From: Gemmatimonadota bacterium
GTDB taxonomy: Bacteria > GCA-2686955
DNA length: 5,014 nucleotides
Direction: 5' to 3'
NCBI GenBank assembly: GCA_026991065.1
Contig: JALXCG010000561.1
Span: forward strand, 1 to 5,014
A model generated the notes under the pieces. It had not been told where the DNA came from. It ran no database searches and saw only the letters and a list, made by a program, of their open reading frames with translations. Positions 1 through 5,014 of the stretch are shown one piece after another. The translations under genes and the position numbers were made by a program. Numbering within the stretch: the stretch's first letter is position 1; each line of letters begins with the position of its first letter.

Positions 1-356
1 AGCCGGCAGTGGGATTGTGGAAGTCGGGGATGGTGAGCGTGCGCCACGCCTGGCGGGGCGGGTTGGCGTCGTCATACTCCTGGCAGGCGACCGTGAAGGC
101 GCCGTCGCCGCTGAGCGCGGTGGGGATATTGTACCAGAAACTTACAGTGTAGCCGCTGTGCGGGCCGACATAGAGGGTCTGGAAGATCGCGGTGGAATCG
201 GCGGCGCTGGGGTTGTGGAGCAGCATCGCATAGTCGCCGCTGTGGACAACGTGGCCACTCAGTTTCGGGTAGTTGGCCGGCAGCAGCTTGTAGACGGTCC
301 AGGGGTGCAGCCAGTTGGGATGGTCGCCGCAGTCCTCGAAACCGCCGTTCATGACC
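1..356 (-). other. Carbohydrate-binding-module-like domain within the large secreted protein (partial)
   Basis: From about residue 879 the protein reads RVMNGGFEDCGDHPNW, then a VHSGDYAMLL segment, then IFQTLYVGPHSGYTVSFWYN. This order (NGGFE with a following Trp, an HSG-x-Y-A strand, then a Q-T-x-x-V ... Y-x-x-S-F-W strand) is the usual signature of the CBM4/9-type jelly-roll modules and related galactose-binding-like domains. Such modules anchor secreted enzymes to polysaccharides. The domain is cut by the window edge about 117 residues in, so its final strands cannot be seen. The assignment rests on motif recognition by eye. Confidence 0.6.
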
Positions 357-2992
357 CGGTTCGCGTCCGGGGCGCGCCACGGCCCGGAGATGGAATGGGC
401 CTGCGCGGCGACAGCGCCGGGGCGGGCCGGGGCAAACGCCGCGCGCACCCGGTGCACCTCGATACCCGGCAGGGTGAGCCGCAGGGTACCCCACGCGGGA
501 TCGTAGGCGGTGGCGGCGGGTTCGCCGTCGACCTGCACCGCGATTGGGGGCTCGGTGACCCGCAGCACCAGATCGATGCTGTCGGCCAGGCCGGCGCGAT
601 TGTCCAGTTCAAGCAAGAGTTCAGCCCGCCCGCGATCGAAGCGGGCGCCGCTCAGGAGCGCCGGCTCCCAGGCGCCGATCGCCCGCACCGGTAGATCGCG
701 AAGCGCCTGCTGGGCATACATGAAGCCGTGGCGCGAGAGCGTGGGCGGACCGAGCAGACGCCGGTCGAGATCCTCGGCGCGGTGCAGATCGTGCCACATG
801 CTGTCCACTTCGGCCGCATCCCACCCCACCGATTCAAAGGCGTAGACCTTGACGAAGGGCCAATCATCCCGGTTCAGGTTGAAGTTGAGGCCGTTGTTCA
901 CACTGAATCCGAGCTGCATGACCGCGGCGAAATCCGCCGGCACAAAACGCCCGTAGACTTCGTTGACCAGCGGGTGAAAGCTCTCGCCGCTGATCAGCTT
1001 GGCGTTGTAGTTGACCATGCTGCCGATCGGGGCATAGCAGTGGAAGCCGGGAATCGCCGGGTCGGGATTGGGCTCATATTCGCCGAAACCGGTGCAGACC
1101 TGGTCCGCGGCGAACTCCCAGTAATCGCCGCCGAACCGCTCCGCGAATCCGAGCCGCTGGGTGAGCGGAACCATCCCCTTGGAAGCCAGATACCAGGCAT
1201 AAGCGCCGCGCTCCTCCCAGCCGGGGACGCCCGCCGTGGCCAGCACACGGCCGATGCGGGCGCAGGCGACATACCCCATCCACTGCGAAGGGAACATGTC
1301 GAGGAACGCGCCGCCGGCACCATAGTCGCGCGCCGAACCGGCCATCCAGGCCCAATCGCTGACCACCTCCAGATAGTGGAAGATCCTGGCGATCTCCGCC
1401 TCGGCGGCGATGATGCGATCCCAATCGCCGGAGTGGAGCGCATAGTGAGCGATGAACTCCAGAGGCGCGCCGGAGCCGCAATCGGGATCCAGGGGCTGCT
1501 CCGGGTAGCTGTCCTGTGAGAGCAGATAGTCGTAGGTGATGTTGGTTCCGGGAACCTGGCGCTGCTTCCACACCCCCTCCGGGCTGAAGTCGAAGAGCAC
1601 CCGGTCCAGCACCTGCTCGCAACGCTTCAGGTAGAGGCGGCGGCTGGCGGGATCGACCACCGGCAGCGCCTCGAAGAGCCCGTGCGCCGTGCTCAGCGAC
1701 CAGCCGGTGACGCTGTGGGTCAGATCCCAGACCAGGTCGGTGGCCCACAACTCCACCTGGCGCGAGGTGCGGTCGAACCAGGGCGAGCGCCGCGTCGTCG
1801 GCACCAGGTTCAGGTTCCACAGCGGCGCCAGCGGGATGCTGTATTCCACCTCGGTTTGCCCGGGGCAGGAGGCGTAGGGCCCCTGTTTGGTGGGCATGCC
1901 GAAGTCGACCGGCCGGGGCTGGAAATCGACCGGATAGCCCTGGGTGGAGGCGTAGTAGAGCAGCGGTGGGTAGGGGGCGGCGCCGCTCAGCGGGGTGCCC
2001 CAGTCGTCGCTCCAGGGTTCGCTGCCGAAGAGATCGTGGATGGTGACAGTATTGGCGGCGGTGTCGATGCGAAAAGTCTCGCTGCAGGAGGAGAGGAAGG
2101 GCAGCAAGCGCCGGCTGCGCTCGCGGCAGAGATCGCTGATGGCGGCGGGAAGCGAGTCGGACCAGGCGGCGACCTCACCCAGCGAGCGCGGAGCGACGCC
2201 GTCGAGCGGGACGCAGAAGATGTCGGTGGTGGCGCCGCTCTCTTTGTCAAAGCGCACAAAGAGTTCGCCGTGGGACCACTGGATGAAGCGCGGCTGATTG
2301 GAAAAGGCGAGGAGCAGCGGCACCTGGACACCGAGCGCCGGGCCATCGGCGAGCCAGGTGAGCAGCCAGTTCTCGCTCCAGTCGCCGTCGCTTTCGCGGT
2401 TGTAGTAGATCTCGCCAATGCCCGGAGCGCTGAAATCCACGGTGCGGGTGCCGCTGCTGTCGCGGTAGGCGAAGCAGCCGAGCGGTTCGTCCGGCGCGAG
2501 GGTGAAGACCGCCTCTTCGGTGGAGAGCAGGATTCCGGGTGAGAGCGTGTTGTAGGCCAGCCGGTAGCTACAGTTGCCGCGCTCCACCAGGATCTTCTTG
2601 AACACCCAGTTGCGCTCCAGGATCGAGACCTGCGGCGGGCCGGGATCCTCGCCCTCGTCGCGGGCGCCGAAAGCGACACCGAAGGGGTTGCCGGCGACGG
2701 TGCGGACCATCCAGTCGGGGTGGACGCGGCCGATCAGGTTGCCTTCGTATTTGTTGTCGTCACTGGCGTCGAACTCGGGCCAGGTGCCGAAGCGCCCCAG
2801 GGTGGTGTCGGCGACACCGGGATGCCACGGGGGCGCGATGCGGAGGGGGCTGGCGGCGGTGGTAGCGCCGGTGCTGCCCGCGGTGCCGCCGGCGAGGAGT
2901 GCCAGGAGCGCCGGGAGCAGAAAACAGAGCGGGAGTTGGCCGACACGGTGCGGAGGGAGCGGGCGGAGCCGCGGCAATGGGACGAGGCGCAT
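1..2992 (-). CDS. Large secreted multidomain protein of unknown function, probable glycan-active or glycan-binding (C-terminus beyond window)
   Basis: Reading the minus strand from the ATG at 2992 gives 997 codons with no stop, continuing past the left edge. Residues 1-19 are Arg/Pro-rich, followed by a hydrophobic core (LPLCFLLPALLALLA, 20-34) and a small-residue stretch, so I infer Sec export. Residues ~45-400 look beta-rich and aromatic. Residues ~405-700 look helical, with acid-containing blocks DPDCGSG (502-508), RDYGAGG (555-561) and DYWEFAADQ (around W625-E626). This resembles the beta-sandwich plus (alpha/alpha)-barrel plan of several glycoside hydrolases and lyases. Residues ~769-860 look like a small beta domain, and 881 onward like a carbohydrate-binding module. 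A Shine-Dalgarno sequence lies 7 bases before the ATG. An in-frame ATG at 3031 is a weaker start, and an in-frame TAG just above it rules out a longer one. I do not recognise the family. The frame is secure; a glycan-related role is inference and no substrate can be named. Confidence 0.92.
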   Translation of the reverse strand, partial: MRLVPLPRLRPLPPHRVGQLPLCFLLPALLALLAGGTAGSTGATTAASPLRIAPPWHPGVADTTLGRFGTWPEFDASDDNKYEGNLIGRVHPDWMVRTVAGNPFGVAFGARDEGEDPGPPQVSILERNWVFKKILVERGNCSYRLAYNTLSPGILLSTEEAVFTLAPDEPLGCFAYRDSSGTRTVDFSAPGIGEIYYNRESDGDWSENWLLTWLADGPALGVQVPLLLAFSNQPRFIQWSHGELFVRFDKESGATTDIFCVPLDGVAPRSLGEVAAWSDSLPAAISDLCRERSRRLLPFLSSCSETFRIDTAANTVTIHDLFGSEPWSDDWGTPLSGAAPYPPLLYYASTQGYPVDFQPRPVDFGMPTKQGPYASCPGQTEVEYSIPLAPLWNLNLVPTTRRSPWFDRTSRQVELWATDLVWDLTHSVTGWSLSTAHGLFEALPVVDPASRRLYLKRCEQVLDRVLFDFSPEGVWKQRQVPGTNITYDYLLSQDSYPEQPLDPDCGSGAPLEFIAHYALHSGDWDRIIAAEAEIARIFHYLEVVSDWAWMAGSARDYGAGGAFLDMFPSQWMGYVACARIGRVLATAGVPGWEERGAYAWYLASKGMVPLTQRLGFAERFGGDYWEFAADQVCTGFGEYEPNPDPAIPGFHCYAPIGSMVNYNAKLISGESFHPLVNEVYGRFVPADFAAVMQLGFSVNNGLNFNLNRDDWPFVKVYAFESVGWDAAEVDSMWHDLHRAEDLDRRLLGPPTLSRHGFMYAQQALRDLPVRAIGAWEPALLSGARFDRGRAELLLELDNRAGLADSIDLVLRVTEPPIAVQVDGEPAATAYDPAWGTLRLTLPGIEVHRVRAAFAPARPGAVAAQAHSISGPWRAPDANRVMNGGFEDCGDHPNWLHPWTVYKLLPANYPKLSGHVVHSGDYAMLLHNPSAADSTAIFQTLYVGPHSGYTVSFWYNIPTALSGDGAFTVACQEYDDANPPRQAWRTLTIPDFHNPTAG
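2876..2992 (-). other. Signal peptide region of the large secreted protein
   Basis: The first ~39 residues have a basic, proline-rich n-region (Arg at 2, 8, 10 and 16, His15), an uninterrupted hydrophobic stretch at 20-34 and a small-residue zone (GGTAGS, 35-40) suitable for signal peptidase I. The n-region is longer and richer in proline than usual. Cys23 lies at the start of the hydrophobic core, not after it, so a lipoprotein signal is unlikely. The exact cleavage site is not determined. Confidence 0.7.
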
Positions 2993-2999
2993 GGCGGGT

Positions 3000-3005
3000 T
3001 CCTTT
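3000..3005 (-). promoter_or_regulatory. Shine-Dalgarno site (AAAGGA) fixing the start at 2992
   Basis: On the minus strand AAAGGA is followed by 7 bases and then ATG at 2992, near-ideal spacing for a ribosome binding site. The competing in-frame ATG at 3031 has only AGAGG directly abutting it, which is too close to serve. This supports 2992 as the translation start. Confidence 0.75.
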
Positions 3006-3016
3006 GGCCGATCTGC

Positions 3017-3046
3017 CGCGCCGGGCCGCATCCTCTGCCCGGCGCG
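3017..3046 (-). repeat. Perfect 10-bp inverted repeat (stem-loop) in the leader of the large secreted protein gene
   Basis: The plus-strand arms CGCGCCGGGC (3017-3026) and GCCCGGCGCG (3037-3046) are exact reverse complements separated by a 10-base loop. In the mRNA this would be an all-G/C 10-bp stem ending 11 bases upstream of the Shine-Dalgarno sequence. The loop contains AGAGGAUG, that is, the alternative start codon at 3031. It could protect the 5' end, affect initiation or be a protein-binding site. There is no U-run, so it is not a classical terminator. The pairing is seen directly; any function is inferred. Confidence 0.7.
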
Positions 3047-3058
3047 CTACGAGTCCAA

Positions 3059-3078
3059 ACAATGCCTGTGAACATTGT
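3059..3078. repeat. Short palindrome ACAATG-N8-CATTGT overlapping the candidate -10 box
   Basis: Two 6-base arms in exact inverted orientation are separated by 8 bases, giving a 20-bp dyad. One arm covers most of the candidate -10 hexamer and the other lies just past the expected transcription start. That is where a dimeric repressor would bind to block initiation. Six-base arms can occur by chance, so an operator role is speculative. Confidence 0.4.
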
Positions 3079-3082
3079 AGCA
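3074..3082 (-). promoter_or_regulatory. Candidate extended -10 promoter element (TGCTACAAT)
   Basis: On the minus strand TGC-TACAAT matches the extended -10 pattern TGN-TATAAT with one substitution in the hexamer, in a locally AT-richer patch of a GC-rich intergenic region. No convincing -35 hexamer lies 16-18 bases upstream, which is tolerable for an extended -10 promoter. Transcription would start near 3067, giving a leader of about 75 bases before the ATG at 2992. An inverted repeat overlaps the element. Prediction by eye only. Confidence 0.5.
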
Positions 3083-3110
3083 TGCCCGCCGGTGTGGCCC
3101 GGCCGGCATG
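3081..3110. repeat. Strong imperfect hairpin (12-bp arms, one mismatch) between the two genes
   Basis: Plus-strand CATGCCCGCCGG (3081-3092) pairs with CCGGCCGGCATG (3099-3110) with a single C-C mismatch (3087/3104) and a 6-base loop. It lies 113 bases past the stop codon of the prolyl oligopeptidase gene, so it may end or stabilise that transcript. In the minus direction it is followed by CTACAATGTT, not a run of T, so it is not a canonical intrinsic terminator. It abuts the candidate -10 box and fills the place of a -35 region, so it could equally be an operator. Confidence 0.6.
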
Positions 3111-3138
3111 GCGCTGTTCCTGGCCGCCGGTATCGCCG

Positions 3139-3152
3139 GGCCGACGACGGCC
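3139..3152. repeat. Small inverted repeat GGCCG-ACGA-CGGCC
   Basis: This is a five-base stem with a four-base loop, 71 bases downstream of the prolyl oligopeptidase stop codon. It may contribute to 3'-end structure of that transcript together with the larger hairpin at 3081-3110. It is short and GC-rich, so it may be chance, and no T-run follows in either direction. Confidence 0.3.
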
Positions 3153-3222
3153 GCCCCAGCACAGCCACCCACGAGAATCTAAATATGTCGCTGGAACCGG
3201 GAATCCCCTGGGTGCTGGAGGA

Positions 3223-5014
3223 TTAGCCAGGCGCCCCCAGCTTCATCCACAGATAGCTCATCCGCAGCGCGCCCGCGCGCGCCGCTTGGGCGTGGTCGAC
3301 CACCGTGGCGTGGCCGCCCTCGGTCTCTTCGTAGTAGAGCACCGGGTGGCCGAGCGCGCGCAGCCGGGCGACCATCTTGCGGGCGTGGCCGGGATGCACC
3401 CGGTCGTCCTGCGTGGAGGTGGTGAAGAACGCTTCGGGATAGTCCATTTCGGTGCGCAACCGGACGTTGTGATAGGGCGACCAGCGCCGGATGTAGGCCC
3501 ACTCCTCCGGCTGGTCCGGGTCGCCATACTCGGCCATCCAACTGGCCCCGGCGAGGAGCTTGTGGTAGCGGCGCATATCCAGCAGCGGCATCTGGCAGAC
3601 CACGGCGCCGAAGAGTTCCGGGCGCTGAGTCATCACCGCGCCCACCAGCAGGCCGCCGTTGGAGCCGCCCATGATGCCGAGCCGGTTCGGGGTGCAGACA
3701 CCCTCCGCGATGAGTGCCTCGGCGACCGCGATGAAGTCGTCGAAGCTCTTTTGGCGCCGGCTCTTCAGCGCGGCCTGGTGCCACCGCGGACCAAATTCGC
3801 CGCCGCCGCGGATGTTGGCGATGGCGAGCGCGCCGCCCCGCTCCAGCCAGGTCGCGCCGAGAGCCGCCATGTAGTCGGGGGTCATGGAGACCTCGAAACC
3901 GCCATAGCCGTAGAGCAGCGTGGGGGTTTGGCCGGCGGTGCCGGCGCCGGCGCCCGGCGGAGTGACCAGGAAATAGGGGATGGCGGTGCCGTCCGCGGAG
4001 ATCGCCCGGCGCTGCGTGACCTCCATCCCGCGGGCATCGAAATGCGCGGGGGCCGACTTGATCTGTTGTGGCGCCGTTGGATCCGCCTGCGCCGTTGCCG
4101 CCGCCGCCGTCGCCGCCGTCGCCGCCGTCGCCGTTGCGGCCACGGCCGCCGGGGCCGCCCCCGCATCGCCGCAATCGCCCGCCAACCAGAGGCTTGGAGG
4201 GGTGAGAAAATCGGCGTAGCCGAAGAGGTAGAAACCGCTGTCGGCGGAGCATGAGCGCACTCCCGCCTGGCCCGGCCCCGGCAGCGGGATGCGCCGTCGC
4301 TCCCAAGTGTCCGCCGCCGCCCGGCCCGCTTCCGACCGCGGCGGCCGCAACTCGTAGAGCTGCCCGCGAACATTGTCGAGAACACTCATCAAGACGCAAT
4401 CACGCGTTGTTGTTACCGCTTTCAGAGCGCGGGTCGGCGCGGGCTCGAAGAGCACCTGGAAGCGCCGGCTGCCGCCGAGAAACGCCTCCAGCTCGATCGC
4501 CAGCAGCGCATCCTGCGGGTAGCGGTGGGTGCCACCCGGCGTGCCGGCCGCGCCCGCCGCGCCGCCCGCCGCCGCCGGTTCCGCCACTTCCCAGTCGGAG
4601 CGCAGCGAAACCAGCAGCCAGCCGCCGAAGATGGTGCGCAGATCGGCGTCCGGCGGCAGCTCCAGCTTGATCAGCCGCGCCTCGCCCGCGCTGCCTCCCG
4701 CCTCCCGCCGCGCGTCCTCCCGCCGCAGGTAGTAGTCGCTGCCGAAAAAGCTCCGCATGCGCCGCACAATGTCGTAGCGCCCCTCCGCCCGCGCCAGGCT
4801 GTAGCCCTCGACCAGCACATCCTCCTCCTGGCCGCGGAAAACCAACTCGGCCGCGGCCAGCGGCGTGCCCCTGCGCCACAGCTTCAGACAACGCGCGTAA
4901 CCGCTCCGGGTCAGCGTTCCCGGCCCGAAATCGGTCGCCACCCAGAGGTGGTTGCGATCCCTCCAGGCCACCTGCAACTTCGCCAGCGGCAGGCGAAAGC
5001 CATCGCCCGGGAAG
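3223..5014 (-). CDS. Prolyl oligopeptidase family serine peptidase (S9), N-terminus beyond window
   Basis: The frame is open from the right edge to a TAA at 3225-3223, giving about 596 visible residues. It also reads in frame upstream of a TTG codon at 4977, so that codon is not the start. Numbering from 4977, residues 1 to ~310 belong to the beta-propeller (TDFGPGTLTRSGY, RRGTPL, FLTPPSLWL), and ~320-584 form the alpha/beta-hydrolase domain. The conserved blocks are LLYGYGGFEVSMTPDY, IRGGGEFGPRWHQAALK, GGSNGG with nucleophile Ser439, TQDDRVHPGHA with the catalytic Asp at 524/525, and EGGHATVVDHAQ with His556. This family cleaves peptides, typically under about 30 residues, after proline, and the propeller restricts access to the active site. 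The blocks resemble the COG1505 subgroup. Unusual are low-complexity insertions at residues ~88-100, ~133-151, ~271-297 and ~341-349. Whether it is exported cannot be judged because the N-terminus is missing. Confidence 0.96.
   Translation of the reverse strand, partial: FPGDGFRLPLAKLQVAWRDRNHLWVATDFGPGTLTRSGYARCLKLWRRGTPLAAAELVFRGQEEDVLVEGYSLARAEGRYDIVRRMRSFFGSDYYLRREDARREAGGSAGEARLIKLELPPDADLRTIFGGWLLVSLRSDWEVAEPAAAGGAAGAAGTPGGTHRYPQDALLAIELEAFLGGSRRFQVLFEPAPTRALKAVTTTRDCVLMSVLDNVRGQLYELRPPRSEAGRAAADTWERRRIPLPGPGQAGVRSCSADSGFYLFGYADFLTPPSLWLAGDCGDAGAAPAAVAATATAATAATAAAATAQADPTAPQQIKSAPAHFDARGMEVTQRRAISADGTAIPYFLVTPPGAGAGTAGQTPTLLYGYGGFEVSMTPDYMAALGATWLERGGALAIANIRGGGEFGPRWHQAALKSRRQKSFDDFIAVAEALIAEGVCTPNRLGIMGGSNGGLLVGAVMTQRPELFGAVVCQMPLLDMRRYHKLLAGASWMAEYGDPDQPEEWAYIRRWSPYHNVRLRTEMDYPEAFFTTSTQDDRVHPGHARKMVARLRALGHPVLYYEETEGGHATVVDHAQAARAGALRMSYLWMKLGAPG
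4097..4129. repeat. Tandem 9-bp repeat (GCCGCCGTC x3) in the prolyl oligopeptidase gene
   Basis: Three exact consecutive copies of GCCGCCGTC (4103-4111, 4112-4120, 4121-4129) are preceded by two GCC triplets and followed by degenerate GCCGTT units. In the gene's frame this encodes an Ala/Thr run (ATAATAATA) inside the insertion just before the hydrolase domain. The unit length is a multiple of three, so changes in copy number would keep the frame. It looks like slippage-driven expansion in a linker. Confidence 0.8.

Noticed and set aside
17-694. Plus-strand open frame of 225 codons
   Set aside because: It is exactly antisense to the minus-strand gene in codon register. The peptide is Gly/Ala/Arg-rich with no recognisable motif, while the opposite strand encodes a signal-peptide protein with a binding-module signature.
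728-1519. Plus-strand open frame of 263 codons
   Set aside because: Same register shadow of the 2992-1 gene, ended by the complement of a sense TCA codon. No ribosome binding site or family motif was seen.
1074-1820. Minus-strand 248-codon frame (and similar at 1987-2679 and 994-1443)
   Set aside because: These are out-of-frame readings inside the 997-codon gene. Their peptides are Arg/Pro/Ser-rich, typical of frame-shifted GC-rich coding DNA.
1682-2542. Plus-strand open frame of 286 codons
   Set aside because: Same register shadow. Its composition mirrors the sense protein and no domain is recognisable.
3174-3190. AT-rich patch (minus strand CATATTTAGATTC) as a promoter
   Set aside because: It contains TATTTA/TAGATT, but there is no -35 match or extended -10 TG, and the site at 3074-3082 is a better candidate. 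It may only be post-gene spacer.
3178-3222. Canonical rho-independent terminator directly after the prolyl oligopeptidase stop codon
   Set aside because: Only 3-5 bp stems can be drawn here (for example GGG-GATT-CCC), and no T-run follows on the minus strand.
2899-4254. Plus-strand open frame of 451 codons spanning the intergenic region
   Set aside because: It is antisense to the start of one gene and the catalytic half of the prolyl oligopeptidase. It contains long Arg runs from the antisense of the Ala/Thr repeat and has no family signature.
4977-4977. TTG at 4977 as the start of the prolyl oligopeptidase
   Set aside because: The frame stays open upstream to the window edge with family-like sequence, and the visible part lacks the N-terminal propeller segment, so the true start is outside the window.

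Overview
The window is a GC-rich bacterial chromosome fragment (by eye about two-thirds G+C). Both genes are written on the minus strand and both are cut by the window edges. I cannot assign a phylum. A large secreted multidomain protein next to a prolyl oligopeptidase would fit a soil, aquatic or biofilm degrader, but that is only an impression. There are no RNA genes, CRISPR arrays, insertion sequences or phage-like genes.

Layout in the direction of transcription (right to left): (1) positions 5014 to 3223 hold the C-terminal ~596 codons of a prolyl oligopeptidase (peptidase family S9). It has a complete catalytic Ser/Asp/His set and several alanine/glycine-rich loop insertions. (2) Positions 3222 to 2993 are a 230-base intergenic leader unusually rich in inverted repeats. 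From upstream to downstream it holds a 12-bp imperfect hairpin, an extended -10 type promoter (TGCTACAAT) overlapped by a small palindrome, a perfect 10-bp hairpin in the presumed 5' leader, and a good Shine-Dalgarno sequence. (3) Positions 2992 to 1 form one unbroken reading frame of 997 codons that runs off the left edge. It starts with a signal peptide. A predicted beta-rich region, an alpha-helical region with an (alpha/alpha)-barrel look, a second beta domain and a C-terminal carbohydrate-binding-module-like domain (NGGFE motif) follow. I read it as an uncharacterised exported protein, probably acting on or binding glycans.

The long open frames on the plus strand (for example 17-694, 728-1519 and 1682-2542) are antisense shadows. 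They are in exact codon register with the minus-strand gene and end only where it uses the rare codons CTA or TCA.

The two genes are co-oriented, but a candidate promoter and possible terminator separate them, so co-transcription is uncertain. I see no clear new defence or mobile system. The parts most worth a second look are the unassigned large secreted protein and the densely structured leader in front of it.
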